Of a DNA stretch of 64,000 nt, positions 28,772-37,799 are shown piece by piece (position 1 is the stretch's first letter; each line of letters starts with the position of its first letter). This stretch comes from Kineococcus endophyticus (GTDB lineage Bacteria > Actinomycetota > Actinomycetes > Actinomycetales > Kineococcaceae), in assembly GCF_040796495.1 (NCBI RefSeq), contig NZ_JBFNQN010000014.1, positions 1 to 64,000 on the forward strand. The letters are read 5' to 3'. Position numbers and translations under genes: made by a program. The notes below the pieces were generated by a model that searched no databases, had not been told where the DNA came from, and was given only the letters and a program-made list of their open reading frames with translations.

Positions 28772-30028
28772 GTGAGCACCGCCGCCCGGGTCGTCGAGGT
28801 CGTCCTCCCCCGGCGGCTCGGCACCGGCTTCCGCTGGCTCATCGCCTCCAGCTGGGCGAGCAACCTCGGGGACGGGCTCGCGCTCGCCGCCGGTCCCCTG
28901 CTCGTCGCCTCGCTGACCCACGACCCGCTGCCGGTCGCGCTGGCCGCCCTCGCGTCGTGGCTGCCGCCGCTGCTGTTCGGCCTCAGCGCCGGCGTCCTGT
29001 CCGACCGCGTGGACCGGCGGCTCATCGTCCTCGTCGTCGACCTCGTCCGGGCGGTCCTGCTGGCCGGGCTCGCCGCGCTCGTGCTGGCGGGGGCGGCGAC
29101 GGTCCCCCTCGTGCTCGCCGCGCTGTTCCTGCTGGCCACAGCCGAGGTGTTCGCCGACAACACGGCCTCGACGCTGACGCCCATGCTCGTCGCCCGCGCC
29201 GACCTCGCGGTCGCGAACGCCCGGCTGCAGACGGGGTTCGTCACCGTCAACCAGCTCGCCGGTCCCCCGCTGGGGGCGGCGCTGTTCACCGCGGGCGCCG
29301 CGTCCCCCTTCGCGGCGCAGGCGGGGTTGTGCGCGCTCGCGGCGGTCCTGGTCAGCCGCCTGAGACTGCCTGCGCCGCAGGGTGAGCGCGGGTCGAGCAC
29401 CCCCTGGCACGACGTGCTCGAGGGGATCCGCTGGACGGCGCACCACCCGGCCGTGCGCGTCCTCGTCGCGACGATCTTCATCTTCAACATCACGTTCGGC
29501 GCGGCCTGGTCGGTCCTCGTCCTGTACGCGACGCAACGGCTCGGCCTGGGGTCGGTCGGCTTCGGGCTCGTGACGACGACGGGGGCCCTGGGCGGGATCG
29601 TCGGCGTCCTCGCCTACGGCTGGATCACCCGGCACGTCTCGCTGGGGAACCTCCTGCGGATCGGGCTCGTCGTGGAGACGCTGACCCACCTCGCCCTGGC
29701 CCTCGTCCGGACGCCGTGGCTCGCGCTGCCGGTGTTCTTCGTCTTCGGCGCCCACGCCTTCGTGTGGGGGTCGACGTCGATCACGGTGCGCCAGCGCGCC
29801 GTCCCGCAGGCGCTGCAGGGGCGGGTGACCGCCGTCAACACCGTCGGGACGTTCGGCGGTCTCGCCGTCGGCAGCGGGGTCGGCGGGGTCCTCGCCCAGC
29901 AGCACGGGGTCACGGCCCCGTTCTGGTTCGCCTTCGCGGGGTCGGCGGTGTTCGTCGTCCTCGTCTGGCGCTCGCTGCGCCACGTCGCCCACGCCGACGA
30001 GGCGCAGGACGCGCCGGCGCCCGCGTGA
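28772..30028 (+). CDS. MFS transporter, drug-efflux type (MFS_3-like)
   Basis: Twelve-helix permease of 418 residues, probably an exporter. Typical motifs are SSWASNLGDGLALAAGPLLV at the N terminus, the loop GVLSDRVDRRLIV (the MFS motif-A equivalent) after helix 2, and QLAGPPLGAALF in helix 5. The substrate is unknown. GTG 28772 has no ribosome-binding site; CAGCGT lies six bases upstream. It converges on metB. Confidence 0.83.
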   Translation: MSTAARVVEVVLPRRLGTGFRWLIASSWASNLGDGLALAAGPLLVASLTHDPLPVALAALASWLPPLLFGLSAGVLSDRVDRRLIVLVVDLVRAVLLAGLAALVLAGAATVPLVLAALFLLATAEVFADNTASTLTPMLVARADLAVANARLQTGFVTVNQLAGPPLGAALFTAGAASPFAAQAGLCALAAVLVSRLRLPAPQGERGSSTPWHDVLEGIRWTAHHPAVRVLVATIFIFNITFGAAWSVLVLYATQRLGLGSVGFGLVTTTGALGGIVGVLAYGWITRHVSLGNLLRIGLVVETLTHLALALVRTPWLALPVFFVFGAHAFVWGSTSITVRQRAVPQALQGRVTAVNTVGTFGGLAVGSGVGGVLAQQHGVTAPFWFAFAGSAVFVVLVWRSLRHVAHADEAQDAPAPA

Positions 30029-30032
30029 ACGG

Positions 30033-30064
30033 GCGCAGGCCGGGCCTCAGCCGAGCGCCTGCGC
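30033..30064. terminator. short hairpin between MFS gene and metB
   Basis: GCGCAGGC pairs with GCCTGCGC across a 16-base loop that spans the end of metB. It probably serves both convergent genes. Confidence 0.45.
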
Positions 30065-31225
30065 GAGGTCGGCGACGAGGTCGTCGGCGTCCTCGATGCC
30101 GACGGACAGGCGCACGAGGTCGTCCGGCACCTCCAGCAGGGACCCCGCGACGGAGGCGTGCGTCATCTTGCCGGGGTGCTCCACGAGGGACTCCACGCCG
30201 CCGAGGGACTCCCCCAGGGTGAAGAGCTCGGTGGCCCCGCACACCGTCAGCGCGTCCTCGACCGAGGCGAGCCGGAAGCTGATCATCCCGCCGAAGCGCT
30301 TCATCTGCCGCGCCGCGACGTCGTGGTTGCGGTGCTCGGCCAGGCCCGGGTAGAGGATCGACGTCACCCGCGGGTGCGACTGCAGGAACTCCACGACGCG
30401 CTCGGCGTTGTCGCAGTGCCGTTCCATCCGCACGGCGAGCGTCTTGAGGCCGCGCTGGACGAGCCAGGAGTCGAACGGCCCCGGCACGGCGCCCATCGAG
30501 TTCTGGTGGAACCCGATCCGCTCGGCCAGGGAGTTCCCCCGGCCGTCCTCGCCGTCGCGCACGACGACCGCTCCCCCGACGACGTCCGAGTGCCCGCCGG
30601 CGTACTTCGTCGTGGAGTGCACGACGAGGTCGGCGCCGAGGGTCAGCGGCGTCTGCAGGTACGGCGTGGCGAAGGTGTTGTCGACGACGAGCAGCGCGCC
30701 GACGGAGTGCGCGAGCTCGGCGAGCGCGGCGATGTCGGCCACCGTCAGCAGCGGGTTGGTGGGGGTCTCGACCCACACCAGCCGGGTGGTCGGCTGCAGA
30801 GCGGCCCGGACGGCGTCGACGGAGGCGAGGTCGGCGGGGGTGTGCTCGACGCCCCACGGCTCGAAGACCCGCTTGATGAGCCGGTACGTCCCGCCGTACG
30901 CGTCGTTCGGGATGACGACGTGGTCGCCGGGCTTCAGCAGCGCCCGCAGGATGCCGTCCTCGGCCGCGAGGCCCGAGGCGAACGCGAAGCCCGCCGCACC
31001 CTGCTCGAGGGAGGCGAGCTGCGTCTCCAGCGACGTGCGGGTCGGGTTGCCCGACCGCGAGTACTCGTAGCCCGTGCCGAGCCCGGTCCGCAGCGCGCCC
31101 ACGCCGTCCTGCTTGTACGTGGACACCTGGTAGATGGGGGTCACGACGGCACCGGTGGCGGGGTCGGCCTCCTGACCGGCGTGCAGCGCGCGCGTGGAGA
31201 AACCGGGGAGCTGGTCGGAAGTCAC
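30047..31225 (-). CDS. metB: cystathionine gamma-synthase (PLP enzyme)
   Basis: Makes cystathionine from O-succinyl- or O-acetylhomoserine and cysteine. The 392-residue protein has the cys/met-metabolism PLP signature: the Schiff-base lysine in VVHSTTKYAGGHSDVVGG, plus YEYSRSGNPTR, VWVETPTNPLL and SLGGVESLVEHP. Cystathionine gamma-lyase activity cannot be excluded by sequence. With cbs at 49825-51189 it could form a reverse transsulfuration route to cysteine. It corresponds to Rv1079. TAGCCT ends seven bases before GTG 31225 with no ribosome-binding site, so it is probably leaderless. Confidence 0.93.
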   Translation of the reverse strand: MTSDQLPGFSTRALHAGQEADPATGAVVTPIYQVSTYKQDGVGALRTGLGTGYEYSRSGNPTRTSLETQLASLEQGAAGFAFASGLAAEDGILRALLKPGDHVVIPNDAYGGTYRLIKRVFEPWGVEHTPADLASVDAVRAALQPTTRLVWVETPTNPLLTVADIAALAELAHSVGALLVVDNTFATPYLQTPLTLGADLVVHSTTKYAGGHSDVVGGAVVVRDGEDGRGNSLAERIGFHQNSMGAVPGPFDSWLVQRGLKTLAVRMERHCDNAERVVEFLQSHPRVTSILYPGLAEHRNHDVAARQMKRFGGMISFRLASVEDALTVCGATELFTLGESLGGVESLVEHPGKMTHASVAGSLLEVPDDLVRLSVGIEDADDLVADLAQALG

Positions 31226-31288
31226 ACCGGGAAGGCTAAGGGGCCCGTCGTGGTTGACCTGACCGACACCGTTCGAAGGGAGTGACGG

Positions 31289-31960
31289 ATGCTGTTCGGC
31301 AACCCGTACAAGACGACCATGGTCCCCGCCGAGGAGGCCCTGCAGGGCTCGGAGACGCGCCGCTTCGAGGTCCCGGCGACCCACACCGTCCTCGGCACCC
31401 CGCTCGAGGGCCCGTGGCCCGAGGGCACCGAAGTGATCTCCTTCGGGATGGGCTGCTACTGGGGCGCCGAGCGCATCTTCTGGCAGCAGCCGGGCGTGGT
31501 GACGACGGCGGTCGGCTTCCAGGGCGGGTTCACGAAGAACCCGACGTACGAGGAGTCGACGACGGGCCGCACGGGTCACGCCGAGACCGTCCTCGTGGCC
31601 TACGACCCGACGGTGACGAGCCCCGAGCAGCTGCTGAAGGTGTTCTGGGAGAACCACGACCCGACGCAGGGCTACCGCCAGGGCAACGACCGCGGCACGG
31701 AGTACCGCTCGGCGGTCTACACGACGACGGACGAGCAGTTCGAGGCGGCGCAGCGCACCCGGGAGACCTTCCAGCGCGAGCTGACCGAGCACGGCCACGG
31801 CCGCATCACGACGGAGATCCGGAAGGCCGCGGAGGCGGGGCCGTTCTGGTACGCCGACGAGTACCACCAGCAGTACCTGGACAAGATTCCCAACGGCTAC
31901 TGCAACCACGGCCCCAACGGCCTGACCTGCCAGATCGGGCTGGTCACGACCGACGACTGA
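31289..31960 (+). CDS. msrA: peptide methionine (S)-S-oxide reductase
   Basis: Repairs oxidised methionine in proteins. The 223-residue protein has the active-site motif GCYWGAERIF with the nucleophile Cys56 (Tyr replaces the common Phe of GCFWG, a known variant). Other marks are EVTY-type GRTGHAETVLVAYDP, the block NHDPTQGYRQGNDRGTEYRS, and C-terminal resolving cysteines in NGYCNHGPNGLTCQIG. GAAGGGAG lies six bases before ATG 31289. It is divergent from metB and followed by a strong hairpin. Confidence 0.95.
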   Translation: MLFGNPYKTTMVPAEEALQGSETRRFEVPATHTVLGTPLEGPWPEGTEVISFGMGCYWGAERIFWQQPGVVTTAVGFQGGFTKNPTYEESTTGRTGHAETVLVAYDPTVTSPEQLLKVFWENHDPTQGYRQGNDRGTEYRSAVYTTTDEQFEAAQRTRETFQRELTEHGHGRITTEIRKAAEAGPFWYADEYHQQYLDKIPNGYCNHGPNGLTCQIGLVTTDD

Positions 31961-31986
31961 GCGCCGCCGGCACGGCCGGGGACGCG

Positions 31987-32022
31987 GAGAGGGGACGGTG
32001 CCCGCGGGCACCGTCCCCTCTC
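31987..32022 (+). terminator. strong hairpin terminator after msrA
   Basis: A 36-base, almost perfect palindrome whose arms begin GAGAGGGGACGGTGCCC starts 27 bases past the msrA stop and is followed by TCCTGCGT rather than a T-run. Confidence 0.75.
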
Positions 32023-32210
32023 TCCTGCGTACGCCCCCCAGCGCATGCCGGGCCACCCGTCCCCCCGGCGGGGTGCCCACAGGAATCCTGACAGACCGTC
32101 GCGGCACGGGACACCGCGCAGCCACCCCCCTTTCGGGGGCGGCGACTCGGGCGTCCGGCCCGCCGGACGGCTCCGACCTCGCTACTCTCACGTCGGGGGA
32201 AGGAGGTCCT

Positions 32211-32966
32211 GTGGGGCTGACTGAGGGTCCAGGTGCGGGCCCGGACGGTGCGGAGCACGCGGCCGCACCGCTGCCGGTGCTGCGCATCGCCGCCGTGGAC
32301 GACCACCCGGCCCTGCTCGCCGGGCTCCAGCTGGAGCTGGCCAGGCTGGACGACTCCCTCGTGTTCGTCGCGACGGCGCCGACGGTCCCGCACCTGCTGA
32401 CCGAGCTCGCTGGCGGGCCGGCCCCCGACGTCGTGCTGCTGGACCTGCGCCTGGGCGACGGGTCCACGCCCGCCGAGAACGTCACCGCGCTCGTCGACGG
32501 CGGGTCGCGCGTCCTCGTCTACACCGAGGGCCGCCAGCACGCCGAGGCCCTGGAGGCGATGCAGGCCGGAGCGCAGGGCGTGCTGCTGAAGGACCGGCCC
32601 GTCGCGACGGTGGCCGAGGCCCTGCGCTCGGTGGCCGACGGGGACACCGTCTCCTCGGCCGAGACGGCGGCGGCCCTGCAGGTCGACGACACCCTGACCT
32701 CCCACCTGTCCCCGCAGGAGCGCCGCGTCCTGGAGCTCTACGCCGGCGGGATGCCCGCGCGCTCGGTCGCGCTGCGGCTGGGGGTGACGCTGGAGACGGC
32801 CAAGAGCTACCTCAAGCGCATCCGTGCGAAGTACGCGGCCGTGGACCGGCCGGCCTACACGCGGATGGAGCTGTACCGCCGGGCGGTGGAGGACGGGGTC
32901 CTGGCCCCGCTGCCGGCGCCCGGCACCGCCTCGCCCGGGGGCCCCCTCCCCCGCGCCGGCGACTGA
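32211..32966 (+). CDS. response regulator with C-terminal LuxR/NarL-like DNA-binding domain
   Basis: Two-component regulator of 251 residues. The receiver has acidic residues in AAVDDHPAL, the phosphoacceptor aspartate in DVVLLDLRLGDG, the conserved Thr in VLVYTEG and Lys in GVLLKDRP. The C-terminal helix-turn-helix is LSPQERRVLELYAGGMPARS followed by VTLETAKSYLKRIRAKY. AGGAGG lies four bases before GTG 32211, and TACTCT at 32183-32188 could be the -10 box. It is the first gene of a signalling operon with the two following genes. Targets are unknown. Confidence 0.9.
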   Translation: MGLTEGPGAGPDGAEHAAAPLPVLRIAAVDDHPALLAGLQLELARLDDSLVFVATAPTVPHLLTELAGGPAPDVVLLDLRLGDGSTPAENVTALVDGGSRVLVYTEGRQHAEALEAMQAGAQGVLLKDRPVATVAEALRSVADGDTVSSAETAAALQVDDTLTSHLSPQERRVLELYAGGMPARSVALRLGVTLETAKSYLKRIRAKYAAVDRPAYTRMELYRRAVEDGVLAPLPAPGTASPGGPLPRAGD

Positions 32967-32978
32967 CGTGGGCCGCCG

Positions 32979-34214
32979 GTGACGCGGCGCGGGGTCCAGC
33001 GCCTGCTGGCCCTCGTGCTCGCCCTGGCCGTCGTCTCCGTCGCCCCGACGGTGGCGGCCAACGTCGCGGGTGGGCGCGCGCACGCCCCGGCGGGGTGGGC
33101 CGTGCCGGTCCTGGCCGGGTACGCCGCCGTCCTGGTCGTGCTGCTGCTGCAGGCGTTGCGCCCCGCGGGACCGGCGGCCCGGGCCGGCGGCGTCACCGGG
33201 CCGGTCTGGGCGCTCGTCGTGCTCGGCGACCTCGCCCTGGCCACCTTCCCGCTCGTCAGCCGCGGGCCCGAGGACGACGTCCCGTGGGTGCTGTCGCTGT
33301 CCCCGGTGACGGTCGGGGCGGGGGCGGTCGCGGTGTCGTCCCTGTGGGGGGCGCTCGTCCTGACGGGCGTGCACCTGCTGCTCCGGCTGGCGCTGCAGAC
33401 GTCGGGGGTCTGGACGGTGCCGACCGACGTCGCGGCCCTGGAGGCGATCGGGCTCGTGGTCATCGCCATCGCCGCCTCCGTCGCCGTGCTGGCCGTCCGG
33501 GGATCGGCCCTGCAGCTGGAGACGGCCCGCTCGGCCGCCGAACGGGCCGCGGCCGAGGCGGCGGCCGCCGAGGCCGTGGAGCGGGAGAACTCCCGGTGGG
33601 ACGGCATCGTCCACGACGACGTCCTCGCGTCACTGTCGCTGACGGCGCACGCACGGGACGAGGGCGACCGCGCCCGGGCCCGGCTCGCCGCGGGGCGCGC
33701 CCTGACCAGCGTGGCGCGCGAGGCCGACGGCGAGGCCGGCGCGACCGGCCCCGTCCTCGTCGCCGACGCGGTCCGCCGCCTCGGCGACGCCGTCCTCACC
33801 CAGCACCCGGCCGCCGACCTGCAGCTCGCGCCCGGGCGGACCGAGGCCCTGCTGTCCGCGGAGGTCCTCGAGGCGCTGCAGGCCGCGACGGTGGAGGCGT
33901 GCCGCAACGCCCTGCGGCACGGGGCCCGGCAGGGTGTGCCGCCGGCGCTGCGCGTGCGGGTGCGCACGAGCCCGGAACCGGGACCGCTGGGCCCCACGGA
34001 CGCTGGACGGCTCCCGGGGCGGCTCAGCGTCGAGGTGCGCGACGACGGGGTCGGCTTCGACACCCGCCGGTCCAGCCCGCGCCTGGGGCTGGCCGTGTCG
34101 GTGCGGCGGCGCGCGGCCGTCGTCGGGGGCCGGGCCCTCGTCCGGTCCGCGCCGGGGGTGGGGACCGTCGTCCTGCTCAGCGTCCCGCTGACGGCGGCCG
34201 GGGTCCGCGCGTGA
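32979..34214 (+). CDS. membrane sensor histidine kinase (NarL-type partner)
   Basis: Sensor kinase of 411 residues with about six hydrophobic segments in the first 175 residues and no large extracytoplasmic domain. A coiled-coil linker (Ala/Glu-rich) leads to the dimerisation helix with phosphoacceptor His212 in DGIVHDDVLASLSL. The catalytic domain is complete: N-box VEACRNALRHG, G1 DDGVGFD and G2-like LGLAVSVRRR. It starts 13 bases after the response regulator at GTG 32979 and overlaps the next gene by four bases. The signal is unknown; the all-membrane sensor suggests envelope or lipid-phase stimuli. Confidence 0.88.
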   Translation: MTRRGVQRLLALVLALAVVSVAPTVAANVAGGRAHAPAGWAVPVLAGYAAVLVVLLLQALRPAGPAARAGGVTGPVWALVVLGDLALATFPLVSRGPEDDVPWVLSLSPVTVGAGAVAVSSLWGALVLTGVHLLLRLALQTSGVWTVPTDVAALEAIGLVVIAIAASVAVLAVRGSALQLETARSAAERAAAEAAAAEAVERENSRWDGIVHDDVLASLSLTAHARDEGDRARARLAAGRALTSVAREADGEAGATGPVLVADAVRRLGDAVLTQHPAADLQLAPGRTEALLSAEVLEALQAATVEACRNALRHGARQGVPPALRVRVRTSPEPGPLGPTDAGRLPGRLSVEVRDDGVGFDTRRSSPRLGLAVSVRRRAAVVGGRALVRSAPGVGTVVLLSVPLTAAGVRA

Positions 34215-35350
34215 CGCGGGTGCAGCGGGCGTGCCTGCTGGGCACCGTCATCTGGTTGTTCTCCCACGGCCCGCTCGTCGCGCTGCTGTCGCTGCACCAG
34301 CACCGGCAACCGTGGCTGGCCGTGACGGCCCTCCTCGCGGTGCTGGCCGTCAGCGCCGCCGCCGTCCGGCCGCTGCTGGGCGGGCCCATCGAGCTGTCCC
34401 GGCGGGCGGCGGTCGCCATGGCCGTCGTCGTCCCGCTGAGCGGACTGGCCGTCACCCCGTTCCTCGACGAGAGCCTGTGGCGCACGTACGGGAACTGGTG
34501 GCCCGGGCTGACGCAGATCGTCGTCGCCGCCCTCGTCGTCCGGCGCCGCCCGTTCGTCGCCCTGGTCGCCGAGCTCGCCTCGGCCGCCGTGCTCGGCGCC
34601 TGCATCCTCTCCTCGGACCTGCCGAACCCCGCCGTGGCGTTCGCGGCGCTCAACCAGCCCGCCATCGTGTGGTTCAGCGCCAGCGTCGGCGTGCGCCTGC
34701 TGTTCGACCGGACGGCCCGCGACGTGGCCCGCTACACGGTGGACGAGGGCGTGTCGGTCGCCGAGCGCGCGGCGACCGAGGCCCGGGGACGCAGCGCGCG
34801 CCAACGGCGCGAGGACCTCGAGCACGACGTCGTCCCGCTCCTGCGGCGGGTCGCGCTCACCGGTCCCGGCGAACCCGTCTGGCCCACGTTGTCGCGCGCG
34901 GCGGTCACGGTGGAACGCCGGTTGCGCGACGACCTGCGGGCGCGCGAACTCCTCGACGAGGACGTGCGCGCGGCGTTGCGGCGGGCGCGCGACCGCGGGT
35001 GCGAGGTGGACGTCGTCGACGACCGGCGCGCCACGGCGGGCCCGGCCGACGTCCCCCGCGGCGACGGTCCACCGCCCGGTTTCACGGCCGAGCTGCGCAC
35101 CGTCCTGGCCCCCGTGCTCGACGCGTGCGGCACGGCGCGGGTGACGCTGCGCCTGCCGCCGCAGGGGCGGTGGGCGACGCTGTCGGTCGACGGGTCGGCG
35201 CAGGAGGCGGACGCCGTCGCCGCCGCCCTGCGCCTGGGGCACCTGCGCGGGGTCGGGCTGCTCGTCGAGACCGACCTGCACACCGAGGGCGGCACCGGCT
35301 CCCTGTGGGCGGAACTGCGCCCCGCGCCCGAGCCCCGTCCGGTGCCCTGA
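34211..35350 (+). CDS. degenerate histidine-kinase-like membrane protein
   Basis: A 379-residue protein with the same plan as its neighbour: about six membrane segments, a charged coiled-coil region (ERAATEARGRSARQRREDLE), and a His at residue 205 in EDLEHDVVPLLRRVAL that aligns with a dimerisation-helix histidine. The C-terminal part keeps a beta-rich layout but lacks recognisable N, G1 and G2 boxes, so ATP binding is doubtful. GTG 34211 overlaps the kinase stop (GTGA). It could be a pseudokinase that dimerises with or restrains the active kinase, or a co-sensor; this is inference. Confidence 0.75.
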   Translation: MTRVQRACLLGTVIWLFSHGPLVALLSLHQHRQPWLAVTALLAVLAVSAAAVRPLLGGPIELSRRAAVAMAVVVPLSGLAVTPFLDESLWRTYGNWWPGLTQIVVAALVVRRRPFVALVAELASAAVLGACILSSDLPNPAVAFAALNQPAIVWFSASVGVRLLFDRTARDVARYTVDEGVSVAERAATEARGRSARQRREDLEHDVVPLLRRVALTGPGEPVWPTLSRAAVTVERRLRDDLRARELLDEDVRAALRRARDRGCEVDVVDDRRATAGPADVPRGDGPPPGFTAELRTVLAPVLDACGTARVTLRLPPQGRWATLSVDGSAQEADAVAAALRLGHLRGVGLLVETDLHTEGGTGSLWAELRPAPEPRPVP

Positions 35351-35374
35351 CGCGGGGCGAAGTCCCTCAGCCCC

Positions 35375-36574
35375 TCAGCCCAGCCCGTGCACCGCGAGGT
35401 ACTGCCGCATCCGCCGCGCCGCCCCGGCGGGGTCGGTGAGGACCCCGGCCTCGTCGGCGAGCACGAACGTCTGCGCCTGGTGCACGGCGCTGCGGGCCGC
35501 GTGCAGGCCCCCGACCATGGCGTACCCGGGCTGGCGGCCGTCGAGCCAGTTGAGGAACGCGATGCCCGCCTTGTAGTACGGGGTCGGCGCCCCGAACACG
35601 TGCCGGGCCAGCGGGACCGTCGGGTCGAGCGCGGCCCGGAACCCCGAAGTGTCGCCGTCGTCGAGCCGCGTGAGCGCGGCCGCCGCGACCTGCGGGATGC
35701 CCGCGAAGATCCCGAGGAGGGCGTCGCTGTGGAACTCCCCGTCGCCCGCGATGAGGTCGGGGTAGTTGAAGTCGTCGCCGGTGTAGAGCCGGACGCCCGC
35801 GGGCAGCCGGCGCCGCAGCGCCCGCTCGTGGTCGGCGTCCAGCAGCGAGACCTTCACCCCGTCGACGCGGGAGGCGTTGGCCTGCACCAGGTCGCAGAAC
35901 GCGTCCGTGGCGGCGGCGACGTCGCGCGAGCCCCAGTACCCGGCCAGGGCCGGGTCGAACACCTCACCCAGCCAGTGCAGGACCGCGGGACGGCGCACCT
36001 GCGCGAGCAGTCCGGAGTAGACCTCGAGGTACTCCTCGGGGCCGGCCGCGGCGGCCGCCAGGTGGCGCGAGGCCATGAGGATCGGCTGGGCGCCCGCGTC
36101 CTCGACCAGCGCCAGCTGCTCCTCGTAGGCGGAACGGACCGCCGCGAGGGGGTGCAGGCCGGGTGCGAGCTGGTCGGTGCCGACGCCGGCCGCGATCCGC
36201 CCGCCGACCGAGGCGGCCTCCGAGGCGCTGCGGCGCACCAGGTCCGCCGTCGCTGCGAAGTCCAGGCCCATCCCCCGCTGCGCGGTGTCCATCGCCTCGG
36301 CGACGCCGAGCCCCAGGGACCACAGCCGGTGCCGGAAGGCCAGGGTGGCGTCCCAGTCGAGCACCGCGGGGGCGCCCGGGACGTTCTCGGCGTCCACCCG
36401 CGGGACGACGTGCGCCGCGGCGAACACCGTGCGCGAGGCCGCCGGTCCGGTCGGGACCTCCCAGGCCACGGGCGCGGAGACGGCGTGGTCGACGAGTTCC
36501 ACGGCGCCCGAGGGCGAGCGCCGCGGCACCCGCACGACCTCGCCGAGCAGCGCCCGGTCCGCGGTGATCGTCAC
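35375..36574 (-). CDS. dihydrodipicolinate-synthase-family (DUF993) aldolase-like protein
   Basis: A 399-residue protein that I assign to the DUF993 group, predicted TIM-barrel enzymes related to DapA-type aldolases. Recognisable blocks are FAAAHVVPRVDAENVPG, DWDATLAFRHRLWSLGLG, GVKVSLLDADHE and TGDDFNYPDLIAGDG; the lysine in GVKVSLLD is the candidate Schiff-base residue. Its GTG overlaps the stop of the upstream oxidoreductase (GTGA), so the two are coupled. Together with the divergent isomerase gene it suggests a catabolic route for an unusual sugar or cyclitol; the reaction is unknown. Confidence 0.8.
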   Translation of the reverse strand: MTITADRALLGEVVRVPRRSPSGAVELVDHAVSAPVAWEVPTGPAASRTVFAAAHVVPRVDAENVPGAPAVLDWDATLAFRHRLWSLGLGVAEAMDTAQRGMGLDFAATADLVRRSASEAASVGGRIAAGVGTDQLAPGLHPLAAVRSAYEEQLALVEDAGAQPILMASRHLAAAAAGPEEYLEVYSGLLAQVRRPAVLHWLGEVFDPALAGYWGSRDVAAATDAFCDLVQANASRVDGVKVSLLDADHERALRRRLPAGVRLYTGDDFNYPDLIAGDGEFHSDALLGIFAGIPQVAAAALTRLDDGDTSGFRAALDPTVPLARHVFGAPTPYYKAGIAFLNWLDGRQPGYAMVGGLHAARSAVHQAQTFVLADEAGVLTDPAGAARRMRQYLAVHGLG

Positions 36575-37719
36575 AGCACGATCTCCTCGAGCTCGACGCG
36601 GCGGCCCTGCGCGGACGAGGCCAGTCCGGCCTCGGCCAGCCGGACCCCGCGGGCGCCGGAGAGGAAGTCGTAGGGGTGCGGGGTGTCGGCGACGACGTGG
36701 GAGACGAACTGCTCCCACTGCGTCTTGAACCCGTTGTCGAACGTCGTGTTGTCCGGGACGGGCAGCCAGTCGTCGCGGTAGCGGTGCGCCTCGGGCAGGT
36801 CGGGGTTCCACACGGCCTTGGGCGTGGCCGAGCGGGGTTGCACCTTGCAGCCGAACAACCCGGCGACGGCGCTGCCCAGGGTCCCGTCGACCTGGAACTC
36901 GACGAGTTCGTCGCGGTCGACGCGCACGGCCCAGGAGGAGTTCAGCTGGGCGACGATGCCGCCCTCGAGCTCGAAGATGGCGTAGGCGGCGTCGTCGGCG
37001 GTGGCCTTGTACGCCTCACCCTTCTCGTCGTGGCGGACCGGGACGTGCGTGACGGCGCGCGCGGTGACGGCCTCGACGGGGGCGATGGTCTGCTCCAGGA
37101 CGTAGTTCCAGTGGCAGAACATGTCCGCGACGATCCCGCCGCCGTCCTCGGCCCGGTAGTTCCAGCTCGGCCGCTGCGCGGGCTGCCAGTCCCCCTCGAA
37201 CACCCAGTACCCGAACTCCCCGCGGACGGAGAGGATCTCGCCGAAGAACCCCGACTCCACGAGACGGCGCAGCTTCACCAGCCCGGGCAGGAAGATCTTG
37301 TCGTGCACGACGCCGTTCTTCACCCCGGCGCTCGTCGCGGCGCGGGCCAGGGCGACGGCCCCCTCGAGGGTCTCGGCCGTCGGCTTCTCGGTGTAGACGT
37401 GGCGCCCGGCGGCGATCGCCTTGAGGATCGACTCCTGCCGCGCCGAGGTCAGCTGGGCGTCGAAGTAGAGCGGGTAGTCGTCGTCAGCGAGGGCGCCGTC
37501 GACGTCGGTGGTGAAGTTCTCCAGGCCGTGGCGCCGGGCGATGTCGCGCAGCTTCTCCTCCGACCGGCCGACGAGCAGCGGTTCGAGCTGCACGCGGGAA
37601 CCGTCGGGCAGTTCGACCCCGCCCTGTTCGCGGATCGCCAGGACGGACCGCAGCAGGTGCTGCCGGTACCCCATGCGACCCGTCACGCCGTTCATGACCA
37701 CCCCGAGGCGTTGCGTCAT
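36571..37719 (-). CDS. Gfo/Idh/MocA-family oxidoreductase
   Basis: Probable sugar/cyclitol dehydrogenase of 382 residues. An N-terminal nucleotide-binding fold begins LGVVMNGVTGRMGYRQHL. HVYTEKPTAETLEGAV holds the family EKP lysine. The C-terminal domain contains DGGGIVADMFCHWNYVLEQ, with the His of the usual catalytic site. AGGAGGAGG lies before ATG 37719. The operon includes the DUF993 gene downstream, and a LacI-type operator lies 24 bases upstream of the start. Confidence 0.88.
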   Translation of the reverse strand: MTQRLGVVMNGVTGRMGYRQHLLRSVLAIREQGGVELPDGSRVQLEPLLVGRSEEKLRDIARRHGLENFTTDVDGALADDDYPLYFDAQLTSARQESILKAIAAGRHVYTEKPTAETLEGAVALARAATSAGVKNGVVHDKIFLPGLVKLRRLVESGFFGEILSVRGEFGYWVFEGDWQPAQRPSWNYRAEDGGGIVADMFCHWNYVLEQTIAPVEAVTARAVTHVPVRHDEKGEAYKATADDAAYAIFELEGGIVAQLNSSWAVRVDRDELVEFQVDGTLGSAVAGLFGCKVQPRSATPKAVWNPDLPEAHRYRDDWLPVPDNTTFDNGFKTQWEQFVSHVVADTPHPYDFLSGARGVRLAEAGLASSAQGRRVELEEIVL

Positions 37720-37742
37720 CGCGGCCTCCTCCTGTTCCGTTG

Positions 37743-37756
37743 GGAATGCGCTTTCC
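37743..37756. promoter_or_regulatory. LacI-type operator between divergent sugar-catabolism genes
   Basis: GGAATGCGCTTTCC has seven-base arms matching at six positions, centred on GCGC. This is the classic LacI/CcpA-family operator form. It lies in the 80-base gap between the Gfo/Idh-DUF993 operon and the isomerase gene and could control both. Confidence 0.6.
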
Positions 37757-37799
37757 AGAGGCTAGGCCAGCAGACCGCGTGCGTGCAAGGATCGATCGC

